Below, one piece after another: positions 37,031 to 47,371 of a stretch of 64,000 nt of DNA; the stretch's first letter is position 1, and each line of letters begins with the position of its first letter. Both the position numbers and the translations under genes were made by a program. The notes beneath the pieces were generated by a model. It worked only from the letters and a program-made list of their open reading frames with translations, made no database searches and had not been told where the DNA came from. The stretch lies in NCBI GenBank assembly GCA_028023455.1, contig JAQFVV010013355.1, positions 82,128 through 146,127 on the forward strand, given 5' to 3'. Origin of the DNA: Epiperipatus broadwayi. Taxonomy: Eukaryota > Onychophora > Udeonychophora > Euonychophora > Peripatidae.

Positions 37031-39586
37031 ACAAGATTTTGGATGACAGATGGAGATGTATTCATTTTTCATCTGTAACGAATGGTTTATATCGCTAGCA
37101 TTTGGAAGTTTATTACCACAATTAATGTTTTCATGAATAAAAAATGATGAATTTAAAATTGGGTCGGAGAACACTATGTAATAGGTTTACTTGGAAGTAT
37201 TTATTGCTATAGAAAACAGATCAAATTATTGTTGTCTTTAAAAGACTGATTTACTGCTATAAAAAAATTCTACAAAAATGAGATATTGCTTATCTTCCTC
37301 CAAACTAATTTCCATGATTTTCAAGAAATGTAAAAGCTGGAATAAAATTACTAGAAAATTATTTAAAGAGATTTTTCACTTAGAATAAAAATCTGGCTAT
37401 TTTTATAGATATAAAAGCTAACAAGTGAAAAGAAAAATAGTCATTTTTATTCAAATGTTAATGGAAGCTATGAATATCATGGACATAAAAATAGTATTAG
37501 TCATGATCAGATCAGGTTTTATCATTCACTTGAAATGTCAGCCTGAGATGATCTTATCCAATTGGTTGGAGAAAACTAGAAAAAGTAAAAAGAAATAAGA
37601 CAACTGGAAACAAAACGAGCACAGAAACAGTCAGTTCAATAATGAATATATCATTGATAAGCTGAAAGTTAAAATGTTTAGAGGAAACATATTTCATATG
37701 GTAACTAGGAGTTGAGCCCTGTGCAGCATAGCACAATAGTAGAATGATGGAATTAGAATCTAAAGATTCTTGAATAGAATTTCAACTACATATAAATTTT
37801 TTTTAATTTGATCAAACGAATAGAACAATACTGCTTAACTCTCCATCTGAATGGTTAAATACCACATGACTTATTGAAGAACTAACTATAAAGTTATTTA
37901 CCAGAAGTTGATATAAGTTTGATAATATTTACTTCAGTCTTATAAAACATATAGAAATAAAGATGAATAAGTCCAATATCATAGGTTAATTTATATTAGG
38001 CCTTCCACAATCCAAGTTTTCATGGAGACATAAACCCATAGATAATTGCAAACCCTATGTACATGCACATATAATCAATTTGATTTTTTAAATGTGCATA
38101 TTATCAATAAAAATAAACAAAAAATAGAGTAATGTCATCATGGAAAAAATAGTACAGTATATAAATTGAAAGTGATTAACCATATGAGTGAGAATACAAG
38201 ATAAGGAAATGGATAAGTGAGAGATAATTAATGGTAATGCTCATATAGGCTGGTGTATACACCAAAATTATGATTTCACATTTATAAATCTGGATAGAAT
38301 TTGAATTTCTTTAGATAGTTAATAATTTCCAAGTAAGCATATGGTTAATTTTCTAAGCAGTTGATTTAGCCAACTCAGCTAGTTTTCCAATTATTTATTA
38401 GAAAAGGAAGCAGGCAAAAACTTCTAAGTAAGACAATAGAAGATACCTATAATGTACTGGATTGGTAATAGTTATTGAAAATCGCAAGTTTAAAAGATAT
38501 CAAAACAGTAAAGTTGGAAGTTAATATTAAAATAGGTATCTAGCTAGTCTGATCTTGATATTTAATCTAGGTTGAATAGATGTCAATGTGTTGGTAATAA
38601 AGCAAACACATGATTATGGTAGGAAATAGTCTTCACAACTGCAAACAATACTGTTTGTTGTTAGTAATCTGTCAAAGAAAAAGTTATACTTTTACAGACA
38701 ATGAGCTTCTTATTTAGAAATATGCATGTCAATAAAATATTATCAGTTCAAATAAATATCCATTATCAAGATTGACTATTCTTCAAACAAAATTTAATAA
38801 AGGTGATCTCTATTTAAGCTTTTGCAATAAAAAAATCAGTGTTTATATATAACAAAATTAAAGAAAAGAAAAATTCAATTTTCACATGTATGTAATCATG
38901 TGTATCAGTTATATAAAAGAGTGGATAGCTGAAGGAAGTTTGAAAGTCTGTGTTCAAATTCCTTCTAATTACATCAATAAATATCTGTAAATTAATAAGC
39001 TTAATTATAGTGAGTTGTCTGTTTTTTCTTCCTTAACAGAACTTAGATTTTATAATAAATGTTGAAAAAAAAATCAATTACTGAAAATTTTAAAATTCAC
39101 CCCCCCCCCCAGTTCTGAAACTAGGAATTTCAGATTAGTGGTGTTACACCTGTATATATGTTTAGTTTTTTGAGTAAATCTAGGCAGTGTTACCTGGCAA
39201 TGGAGTATTTCATTTTCAATGGTATTGTATCTCAAATTTAAAACTATAGTATATGTTTGAATGAACTTTACATTATTAGTATGCATATATGCAATGGAAT
39301 GAAATTAATTTCTTTTTTGTTTGGAGCTATCTGAAAACAAAGGCATCAGCTATGTTAAGTAATTGCTAATATACCCAATACTCTGTTTTTTTCTTTTTAT
39401 AGTTAGATTTTAAAAATTTTTTTTTTATTTCATTCATTATTTCCAAATGTTTTTACTATTTTTCACTCAACTATCACCTCCCCTTCTCAACTGCTTCAGA
39501 AAAAACAATTAGTCTGTTTGTTTTACTCCAGAGTTATCTAACTATTAAATAATCCTTGGATACTAGCTAGTAATGCCATATTCAAA
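37031..39586. other. AT-rich stretch, no gene recognised
   Basis: A C-run lies at 39101-39110. Frames such as 37554-37736 and 39074-39286 (minus) have no recognisable family. Confidence 0.45.
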
Positions 39587-39760
39587 TCCCAGACTACTTT
39601 CTGATTGTTGGCCTTCATTAATAAAAAGCCAATAATCAAAAGCTAGTTTTGGATACTTGGATGTATATTTTTTTTTGTCTGTGCAAAAAGGTGATTGGTT
39701 CTATCTGCAATGCCATCTCTGAATCAATGGATGTGTACTGTAGCCATATAGTTTAATTAT
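39560..39760. repeat. Heavily decayed inverted hammerhead repeat, family C
   Basis: TCCCAGACTACTTTCTGATT at 39587 onwards (minus-sense motif) overlaps an inverted copy, CAAAAGCTAGTTTTGGATA (plus-sense), at about 39635-39655. Flanking text resembles the family C unit (TCTGTGCAAAAAGGTGATTG). Both ribozyme cores have lost the CTGANGA box. Confidence 0.5.
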
Positions 39761-40450
39761 TCTCAACAAAAATTTTAAGGTGCTATTACGTCTGAATTAT
39801 ATAATACAAAATACTTTCCTGATCATTTTCAATGCTCTACCTGACAACATATATCTTGTCAATCACTGCCTATACATTATTTAACTCATTTCAAACATTT
39901 TAGCAACAATTTTCCTATTTAAAACAAAATTCAATGTAAATGCATTGTCCCATTAAGGGTTAAATTACAAAACACAATGACACATATTAACGTCTGTTTC
40001 AGATATGTTAACATCTTGAAATTTTGATATGTCTATATGTAATACATATGTTGATTCATAGGTAGAACTGCATACAACTTGAAGAGAGCACTGGCCACCA
40101 GTTACCTTTTCACTGAGACATACTGTGTAAATCCCAACATTCTTTCATGTCTTCCTTTATTAATCAAAGCTACTCACATTCTTGTAGTGAATATTCTTCT
40201 CACTCCAATACCTATTATATGATAAATTAAAACTGAAAGTCTATCCTTTAAAGCGTTGTTTCCTTTACATATTTTCGGTATTTATAGTTTATAACATGCA
40301 GTCGCTGACATTATTAATATGACTTTGATTACTAATATATCAGCCTATTGCTTTGATTGCTAAATCTACTCTTTATAAAGATTTAATATATTAAGCCACT
40401 TTAAATATGCACATTTTAAATTACTCTTTAATAAATAATAATAAAACGTC
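39761..40450. other. AT-rich stretch, no gene recognised
   Basis: No element or coding region is recognised. Confidence 0.4.
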
Positions 40451-40454
40451 TAAC

Positions 40455-40560
40455 AGTTTATCTCTCGGAATTCGCAAGAAGTTTCCGCACCGGAAGAAAC
40501 CGAGCTAGAGGTGAGACCTATGGATTTTGAACTCTATTATTGCACTAAACCATGCAAGGA
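40455..40560 (+). repeat. Leader-like repeat preceding the tRNA-Gly retroposon
   Basis: The roughly 100-bp segment with CAAGAAGTTTCCGCAC and CTCTATTATTGCACTAAAC resembles 42297-42386 (CATAAGAAGTTCAGCGCA; CTCTCACTATTGTACTAAAC). In both places a tRNA-Gly-like retroposon begins just downstream. It is locally CpG-rich. Confidence 0.55.
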
Positions 40561-40562
40561 AA

Positions 40563-40676
40563 ATAAATAAATATTAGTCAAGCGTTGGTGGCCTAATGGT
40601 TAGCATAGTTGCCTTCCAAGCAGCCGGCCGGGGTTCGCTTCCCGGACAACGCATTTGACATATATAAATAAATATT
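40563..40676 (+). mobile_element. tRNA-Gly(UCC)-like retroposon with 13-bp target duplication
   Basis: Positions 40582-40653 match the shape of tRNA-Gly. The acceptor strand GCGTTGG pairs with CAACGC. A D-arm TGGCCTAATGGTTAGCA contains the A box, the anticodon loop CTTCCAA gives anticodon TCC, and the B box is GGGTTCGCTTCCC. One acceptor mismatch and an extra base in the T-arm argue against a working tRNA. ATAAATAAATATT at 40563-40575 is repeated at 40664-40676, so the tRNA with short flanks (TCAA before, TTTGACAT after) was retroposed. The tail resembles the ATGACATAT tail of the SINEs at 16.75 and 33.15 kb. Confidence 0.8.
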
Positions 40677-41276
40677 CCTTAATTTTAAAACATTAGTTAT
40701 TTACAATCGGATTTGGGTTTTGCATTGATGGTCCACTTTAGTTATCTCTAATTTTATCTTTGTAGTATTTTGCATTACAGTTTAATTTGCAATTGTTGTC
40801 CATGGTTTACTACCGTATATTAAAATTGCTAATTATTTTTAAACAATCAACTAAAAAATATTTACGTTATCTACTGTAAATTGCAAATGACTATATAAAT
40901 GATTATGACTTATCTTTTTTTTTTTAATAATTTACTTAGAAATATAAAAGTGATATCAAACATTTCCCAAATGACTGATCTTATAATTAATAAAGTAAAA
41001 TACTGAAACGTAATTAACAATCCGTCTATAGACAATTTTATCTTAGAATTATTAGAATCAATAAGATAGAAACAAATATACCGAAAAAAATATTAAAATT
41101 CCCATACATTGAAAGCATGTTTATTGTATATATATATCTCACACGATTACTTATATTTTTTATGTTAAGCTTCTCTTTTGGTAAATCAGTCAAGCAAGGA
41201 AAAGCATATTATTAAATTTAGATATATATTTTCAAGATATAATACAAACAATAATTAAATAAAATGTTAATTAAAA
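40677..41276. other. AT-rich spacer
   Basis: Nothing is recognised. Confidence 0.4.
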
Positions 41277-41319
41277 TCATATCAGAAATTGATTGTAAAA
41301 GAAAATGACAAATGTCGGT

Positions 41320-41580
41320 AAGAAACTTTCTGAGAGAACCTTAGAGCACAAAAAAAAAAAAAAACTCAACAAGAAACAGACGGCTTCCAAGCCGCAGGTG
41401 AGCCGCCTTTCAGTAATGAGAAATTGGATAATATAAATTCTCACACGGATCCAATATATCTCCACTGAGACAGATGTAAGACAATGTGGCGGGGAGACTC
41501 TGAAGAATACACGAATTACTAGAGAGCGCAAGGTGTTTTACGCTGCCCCGAGCATTGTTATAAATTATTACTGTTACAAA
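41320..41580. other. Locally GC-richer, CpG-bearing patch
   Basis: CpGs cluster here (for example GACGGCTTCCAAGCCGCAGG, GTGGCGGGGAG and AGAGCGCAAGG), while most of the window is nearly CpG-free. Both strands have short open frames and none is convincing. It could be a promoter with an untranslated first exon of a neighbouring host gene, or an unrecognised element. A G-rich run follows at about 41690-41710. Confidence 0.35.
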
Positions 41581-41729
41581 TATCCTCGTGTTATCATTAT
41601 TATTGTGTGATCTTTTTTTTTTTATAAAGTAAATACTAAATACACATCCAAACTGAATTATTAAATATAATTGCTTAAATATGAGGTGGTCGTGGGGTGG
41701 GAGTGGGGGTAACAAATTTATCTCTAATA

Positions 41730-42290
41730 TCTAAATCTTATAAAAAAATAATTTCAGAAATGCACACATTATGTATATGACGGCATGTTAAATAATTCGA
41801 ATTTTTATATATATATAAAGTAAATCCTTTTTTTTAAAAACTAATACAAATCATTGAACCACAGTGTTGGTTCCCACGTAGAAATAAATATTTCAGATTA
41901 AATTCCCTTTTATTTTTTTTAGTAATTGTCAGTTGCTGGGGTCACCTGATGTCAACAACAAAATATAGATTGAGCATAAGTTCCATTCAACTGATCAGAA
42001 ATATGCCATATATTTTTTCGACTTACTTCGACTGGTAATTGATCCAGAAATCTTTGAATCACTTAACTTTATAATCAAATCACTCATTGTCCAGAATATC
42101 TTATGACTTTGTTCAAAGTTGAGCTTCAATCTAGCTTTGAATGAAACTAATGTGATGCGGTTGAGTATATCATTTATAACTGATTAGGAAGAAATAAAAA
42201 TGTATCCTCAATAAAAGATTGTCTTGGTGATGATGTCCGCGAAAATACAGCAATTAAATATTTTCAGCAAGTTAAAAAAAAAATCCATAT
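41730..42290. other. Unassigned stretch
   Basis: No coding region or known repeat is recognised. Confidence 0.4.
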
Positions 42291-42296
42291 GGATTT

Positions 42297-42386
42297 ATTA
42301 ATCGGGAGTTCATAAGAAGTTCAGCGCAAGAACTGTGATTTTAAGTGCTACTCTCACTATTGTACTAAACTGTATAGGGTTCATGT
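42297..42386 (+). repeat. Leader-like repeat preceding the truncated tRNA retroposon
   Basis: This is the diverged copy of 40455-40560, ending ACTAAACTGTATAGGGTTCATG just upstream of the target duplication. Confidence 0.5.
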
Positions 42387-42475
42387 AAAACAAGAGTGAT
42401 GCCAAGCATTGGTGGCTTAGTGTTTAACATAGCTGCCTTTTAGGCAGCTGGCCCAGGAAAAAAAACAAGAGTGAT
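42387..42475 (+). mobile_element. 3'-truncated tRNA-Gly-like retroposon with A-tail and 14-bp target duplication
   Basis: The insert starts GCCAAGCATTGGTGGC, carries an A box (GGCTTAGTGTTTAACA) and an anticodon arm (CTGCCTTTTAGGCAG), then stops at CTGGCCCAGG, inside the T-arm, before the B box. An A-run follows. AAAACAAGAGTGAT flanks it at 42387-42400 and 42462-42475. Joining a cut tRNA directly to poly-A with target duplications resembles retroposition of a tRNA-derived fragment. Confidence 0.82.
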
Positions 42476-42676
42476 TACGATGAGACAAGTTAATTTAGAA
42501 CCAATAGCAAAACTGTGCATTTGATAGAAATATCACAGAAAAAAATAACAATAGGTGGAGGAGCGAACACTATAATTGTGACAATCATGCAGCTTCCAAG
42601 AAAAGTACAAAAAAATGCCTAATGCAACTATCTACAAATCACAAATAAAAAAATTATCAAATTCTGATACTGGAAT

Positions 42677-43240
42677 CTTGAACCCAAGTTCCTTGATTTT
42701 ATTATCAAATTAAACATAGAAGCCCTTCTTACTAATCACTTTCTTGCTTATAGAAGAAAATACTCTAACATAGACTCCAACTGTCAGCTTTGCCTTAAAA
42801 GTGAAGAGACCACAATTCATGCCTTATTTCAATGTGAAAGACTGCAAATTCACAGAAACTTTATCACATACATTTTTAAAGCCAATGATCACCGGATGTA
42901 TACCTATGCAGAAAGAATAGGGAGAGGCTTCTTTCCCTCAATAAGGATTACAACATTCCTTTTATATTGTATTTGGTTGATGAGATTTAAAGTGACATTG
43001 AAACCCTACTAATTTACTTCTAAATATTATCAGGAGAATGAAACAGAGAGACAAGGCCCTGGATCCTCCTGACATTCATGCAGCAACATGGAGCCTTCTC
43101 ATATTACCCACTAGCTGCTAACCTTGGAAAGAGAATGCTCTCCAGACTGTCACTACTTCTTGCCCATATGATCAACCTTATGTTAATCACAATTATGTTT
43201 CACTGTTGTAACCACAAGCCTTAATAAAGTTCTTTTTTTA
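42677..43240 (+). pseudogene. LINE 3' end with Cys-Cys-His-Cys zinc finger
   Basis: An uninterrupted plus-strand reading of 111 codons (42677-43012, no start codon) contains LLTNHFLAYRRKYSN, then NCQLCLKSEETTIHALFQCE, then AERIGRGFFPSIR. The C-x2-C...H-x4-C spacing is the zinc finger found at the C terminus of many LINE reverse transcriptases. The region to about 43240 is a 3' UTR ending in TTAATAAAGTTC and a T/A-rich tail. The insertion is 5'-truncated. It does not match the LINE fragments at 0-0.7 kb and 44.1-45.0 kb in sequence. Confidence 0.7.
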
Positions 43241-43754
43241 AAAAACTATCTCCATAACTGTTGAAGGATTAAGAAAATACATCTGAGGATAAAAGATTTC
43301 TGATGTTTCAAACTATTCAGGCACATTGTGAGGACCTTTATCATATTCATGTGGTTCCATTATTATAAGCATTTAAAAACTTCTTATATGCTTGAAAAAT
43401 CCCTTAGTTTTCTTGGATTTGAATTCTAGATAAAAAACAATATATGAAAGGTGTTAAACATTACCCTCCAGTTAGTGTAAAAATGAGTATCTTCTATTTA
43501 TCTAGGGGATAAAACAAACATGGAAAACTGCTAAAATATTAATAGTTGAAAAATGTAATGAGTAATGGCTTTTTCATTGCTTCTCTTTAGTATTTTTTTG
43601 AGAAGTCTTTGTCTTGCACTAACTATTTAAAGTCTTATTCTGCTGTATCAAGATAATTACTTTACCATGATATAATCAAGAAAACATCACACGATCACCA
43701 TTTCCTATCCATACTCCAAGACGAAAAGTTGTGTATGTGTGTGTGTGTAAAAAA
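43241..43754. other. AT-rich spacer
   Basis: A TG microsatellite lies at about 43733-43748. Nothing else is recognised. Confidence 0.4.
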
Positions 43755-44102
43755 TAAAAAAAATCGATATAATCTTTAACTTGGACCAAGTTTATATCTG
43801 TGCTAGAGAAAAACTCTAGTTAAATAAATGATTAATGATGAACATAGTTAGGTTTATCAAAAATGTACATAAGTCGAGGTTGTGAATGAAGCAAGTTTGG
43901 CGGTTGTAAATAAAGATGTGATAAATACTCTTCATGTAATATATATATGAGAACTGGTGATCTGGGCCAGCTGATGAGTGCTGGTTCAGCATGAAATGCA
44001 TCTTGGGGCCATTTGTCTTTTATTGTATATTTATTTATGTGAAGAATAAAAAAGAAAGAGGAAGTATGGCGATTATTAAAGTAATCAATACTTTAAGCAG
44101 TT
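43755..44102 (+). repeat. Single hammerhead repeat unit, family A
   Basis: It aligns with the 396-bp units at 17.2-19.3 kb through ATAATCTTTAACT, GTTTATATCTGTGCTAGAG, GAGGTTGTGAATG and the ribozyme segment. It ends where the minus-strand LINE at 44.1-45.0 kb begins. Confidence 0.8.
43967..44006 (+). ncRNA. Hammerhead ribozyme motif, family A, core intact
   Basis: Stem I CCAG pairs with TTGG (one wobble). The core is CTGATGA. Stem II is TGCTG/CAGCA with a GTT loop and G-T at 10.1/11.1, followed by GAAA. The stem III segment is the palindrome ATGCAT and the cleavage triplet is ATC. Every conserved core base is present, and the self-complementary stem III suits dimeric cleavage. This is one of the best-preserved copies in the window. 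Confidence 0.82.
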
Positions 44103-45000
44103 AATACCAGTAATGCGATGTGATGTACTGTAGCTTCTTCTTAAACAAAGTCAAGAATCTCTCAGCAATTATGCCAGAGAAACCTGTTAGCCACTTTATT
44201 TTCCATTCCCCAGTCTAAGTTTTCCCATATTCGGCTCCATCCCATTTCCACAACATAATCTTTGTCAACTCTATGGCCTTTATATCTAAACCCTCCTTAT
44301 CTTTTCCCAAACCCAGCATAAAAACCAATAATCCACTTTCTGTATAATCACTTTTTTCATATTTATTCTTCCATAACTTCATTATATATGCCCTTTCTGT
44401 TTTCAAGCATTTACATTCAATTAACAGATGCCTAATATTTTCTATTTTCTTCCTTACACAATTTACAGACTAAATCACCCATATTTTTCCATTTACATGT
44501 ATATTTTCTTGTTGCTAAAGATCCCGTTCAAGCCTTAAACAATAAACTACTTTCCTTACTATTATCATATATTAACTTCCACCTAATATTGTTTATTTCT
44601 ATATATATTTAACTCATTTTACTCTCCACACTAGTTCTCCATCTCTCTAACTCCCTATTCTTTATTAATAAATCTATTCTTTTATCCCATTCCTTACCAC
44701 TATAATACTCAACAATCCTCCTAACACAACCATCCCATCTTTTGTACAAATATACTGATATAAATTCTTTATCCAAATCTTTTGCATACAGAATTACTTT
44801 TCTCACCCATCTTGTTACCTGCCCTTTACTCATAACCAAATTAAATACTATTTTGGCTATTCTTTTATTATCTATAAACTGCAATCTACCAAACATTTTC
44901 ATTTTATTTTTTGCATCTCTCATATGAAAACCTGACCATCCCATTTCTCCTTGAATTGCCTCTCTTGCAAACTCTTCAGACAGTAGTGCCACCCAGTGCA
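44103..45000 (-). pseudogene. LINE C-terminal relic, same family as positions 1-715
   Basis: A 130-codon minus-strand frame at 44609-45001 reads MHWVALLSEEFAREAI, then GRLQFIDNKRIAKIV, then KGQVTRWVRKVILYAKDLDK. It ends ELERWRTSVESKMS. The nucleotides downstream to about 44103 align with positions 140-715, including the Cys/His cluster CKLCKEE and the terminal CATCACA block. Several stops and frameshifts occur after 44609. It is bracketed by hammerhead repeats on both sides, family A at its 3' end and family C at its 5' end. The LINE clade is not assigned. Confidence 0.65.
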
Positions 45001-45420
45001 AGTCTTAGTAATTAATGGATGCAAGGAAGTTTTCATAAAAACCTTATTTATACCTACTTGTAACTTTCATCAGTGAGAGGGTTAGATTTGAGACCACTGC
45101 ATCTAAATCTTAGGACCTTATGTAACCCTTCAACAGTCACCTCTATTTAATTAGAGTTTGTGTTAAAAAATTATTGTTTTACTAAGTAGGTAAACAATTG
45201 CTGTTGGAGTGTTGCATTTGGATCCTAAGATCTAGGAGCACTGCTGTCAAATCTAAGGCTCCTCAATGAAGAAAACCACAAGCTAGAAACTAGTCTGGGA
45301 ATATTGCATGAGTAAGGAATAGATAGGAATTTTATGCACAAACTTTATTGCATCTATTTATTACTAAAGTGTGCACTGGGTGGCTCTAATGTATGGAGAA
45401 TTTTCTTTACACTTAGATTG
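44975..45420. repeat. Head-to-head hammerhead repeat units, family C
   Basis: The left half (minus-sense) carries CAGTAGTGCCACCCAGTGCA and GGATGCAAGG. The right half (plus-sense) carries GGATCCTAAGATCTAGGAGC, the ribozyme and GCACTGGGTGGC. The minus-sense ribozyme at about 45057-45082 has lost its GAAA/stem III part. Confidence 0.75.
45260..45301 (+). ncRNA. Hammerhead ribozyme motif, family C, decayed
   Basis: The stem I strands (TCCTCA and TGGGAA), the GAAA box and palindrome ACTAGT with GTC are present. The CTGANGA box is replaced by ATGAAGA. Confidence 0.6.
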
Positions 45421-45469
45421 AATATGAGATATTGTAATAACATGATTAGACAAAATAAGCTTCTTCCCA

Positions 45470-45472
<3 letters not shown>

Positions 45473-45518
<46 letters not shown>
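45473..45518. repeat. AT dinucleotide microsatellite
   Basis: A perfect AT run of 46 bp. Confidence 0.97.
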
Positions 45519-45520
<2 letters not shown>

Positions 45521-46275
45521 GTTAGCTTTATTGCTTGATAGTTTATGAAAAGTTCAAGCACTGGAAATGACAGAACCAGAATTGCAAACTGCAAACTCTG
45601 AATTCCACAGTTCATCATTTACTAATTCACTGAACTATCCAAGATTTTACTAACCAGTGATAATTATATAACATCTGTTTTTTTCCATACAGATTTTCTT
45701 TTAGTCATTATATCTGTTTTTCAGCAGACTATTAGCAGATACACATGTGTATATATATATGAAACCATAGCTAAAGAGTACAAGTGTAGATTTTTTTTGC
45801 AGATTTACAAACAGTCATGTATTTTAGTGGAAATAGTTTTCAAAGCAAAGCTTTTTAATTTACAGAGGACATGGGTAGATTTTTTGAATGGTAGATCTCA
45901 AAAATATTGTTCATCATTGGATCACAAGATCTTAAAATACAGCGAACTTGAAACTATGTTGTAATACACTATCCAAACAAACAAATAAAAATAAAATAAA
46001 AATGTATAAATATAATACATTTTATAACACCCAAGCAGTCATTTTTCTTTCTCTGAGCACTGTACATAATTATGCTTAAAAACATTTGTAAATCATACTT
46101 TATGATGCACCAGCAGACATTTTTTGTCCCAGAATGTCATATATGATTATTAATAAATTTCTTCACTTTATGTTGAAAGCATGTAAATCTTATTATTTCT
46201 TTATTATCCTTTCCAAATTTAATGTGCAGCAGTTCACATAATAAAATGTTGTTTAAGCATAATGCTAATAAAAGC
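45519..46275. other. AT-rich stretch, no gene recognised
   Basis: Nothing is recognised. Confidence 0.4.
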
Positions 46276-46278
46276 TAA

Positions 46279-46447
46279 AGAGTGTGCAAGCTCTAACGAG
46301 ATAGGATATTTCAGATAACAGTTTCACTGAAGAATGCTAAAAGCATGAAACCAGTTTGAGGATAGGGATGATTTCTAGATGATTTTTTAAGATGCTTTCT
46401 CTTGGCAGCATTTCTTTATAAAGCTTCTTAGAGCTTGCATGCTCTAA
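46279..46447 (+). repeat. Hairpin-flanked hammerhead unit, family D
   Basis: AGAGTGTGCAAGCTCTAA at 46279-46296 pairs with TTAGAGCTTGCATGCTCT at 46430-46447. Between these ends lies a hammerhead motif and about 70 bp of unassigned sequence. No second copy of this family was found in the window. Confidence 0.6.
46322..46361 (+). ncRNA. Hammerhead ribozyme motif, family D, core intact
   Basis: Stem I TTTCA pairs with TGAGG (two wobbles). The core is CTGAAGA. Stem II is ATGCT/AGCAT with an AA-rich loop, followed by GAAA. The stem III segment is ACCAGT, near-palindromic, and the triplet is GTT. All conserved core bases are present. Its sequence differs from families A, B and C in every helix, so it is a separate lineage or a long-diverged one. 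Confidence 0.72.
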
Positions 46448-46777
46448 ATCAAATTATATGATGTATGACTTATTTTTAGCATAATGCTAATAGTTTTATA
46501 AAATTTAGAATCATACAGATTTAAAAACATCAGAATAATTAGAGATATCATAATTTCTTGGTAATGATGCTACTATTACATTTCTATAAAAAATATTAAT
46601 AAAAAGAATGCCATCCAGAGTATATTCAATTGTGAGGAAAGACAGACATTTCACTATTCATTTTATTTAAAAAGTATGTGTATATGAGCATAGACTTTCA
46701 CACAACCCACCACTCTCCACTCTATCTCATAACACTGATACACTTGAACACATATATGTTGAAAAGATAAATAATCA

Positions 46778-46819
46778 CCAATATACGTATTTCATGCTAA
46801 ACCAGCAATCATCAGTTGG
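46778..46819 (-). ncRNA. Hammerhead ribozyme motif, family B, core intact
   Basis: On the minus strand, stem I CCAA pairs with TTGG and the core is CTGATGA. Stem II is TGCT/AGCA, followed by GAAA. The stem III segment is the 8-base palindrome ATACGTAT, with triplet ATA. The T-T apposition at 10.1/11.1 is the only weak point. Confidence 0.8.
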
Positions 46820-47253
46820 TCCAGATTACCAACTCTACACATATATGCTATAAGTGCTCAGATATATAATAAGATAGCCAATCTTTATACTTTAATGGAC
46901 AGTCTTCAATCTACTTCACACTCCAACTCTTCAACTGTCCATCCAATTGAAAAAATCTGATGATGGAATGCTCAAAGGCTACCCTGAGCCTGAGATTCCT
47001 GTCACACCCATGTTGACCAAAGATCAATCTGACCCCTAATGTACAGGGTGTAATCCATTTAATACATATACAAGGGATGGGCAGACATCTCTACTTTGTA
47101 AATAACTGAAACACAGGCTTATTATATACCTGTGTCTATATATGTAATATATAGGGTATATGAGCACAGACTTTCACATGACTTACCACTCTCCATTCTA
47201 TCTCATAACACTGATACACTTGAACACATATATGTTGAAAAGATAAATAATCA

Positions 47254-47295
47254 CCAATATATGTATTTCATGCTAAACCAGCAATCATCAGTTGG
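47254..47295 (-). ncRNA. Hammerhead ribozyme motif, family B
   Basis: Same as the copy at 46778, except that the stem III segment is ATACATAT on the minus strand, breaking the palindrome at one base pair. The core boxes are intact. Confidence 0.75.
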
Positions 47296-47371
47296 TCCAG
47301 ATTACCATCTTTACACATATATACTATAAGTGCTCAGATATTTATTAAAATAGCCAATCTTTATACTTTAA

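Larger units (their letters stand above)
46669..47371 (-). repeat. Tandem hammerhead repeat, family B, about 1.5 units, minus-sense
   Basis: The ribozyme segments at 46778 and 47254 are 476 bp apart, which is the unit length. Blocks include GACTTTCACA, CCACTCTCCA, TATCTCATAACACTGATACA, CAACTCTTCAACTGTCCATC, GATGGAATGCTCAAAGG and CTGTGTCTATATATG. It joins the plus-sense unit at 47371 head to head. Confidence 0.9.

Noticed and set aside
40582-40653. Functional tRNA-Gly gene
   Set aside because: An acceptor mismatch, an extra T-arm base and flanking target-site duplications fit a retroposed pseudogene better.
41277-41715. Overlapping minus-strand open frames
   Set aside because: The translations look random (poly-F and poly-K runs from A/T tracts) and overlap each other in different frames. 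Only the CpG content is notable.
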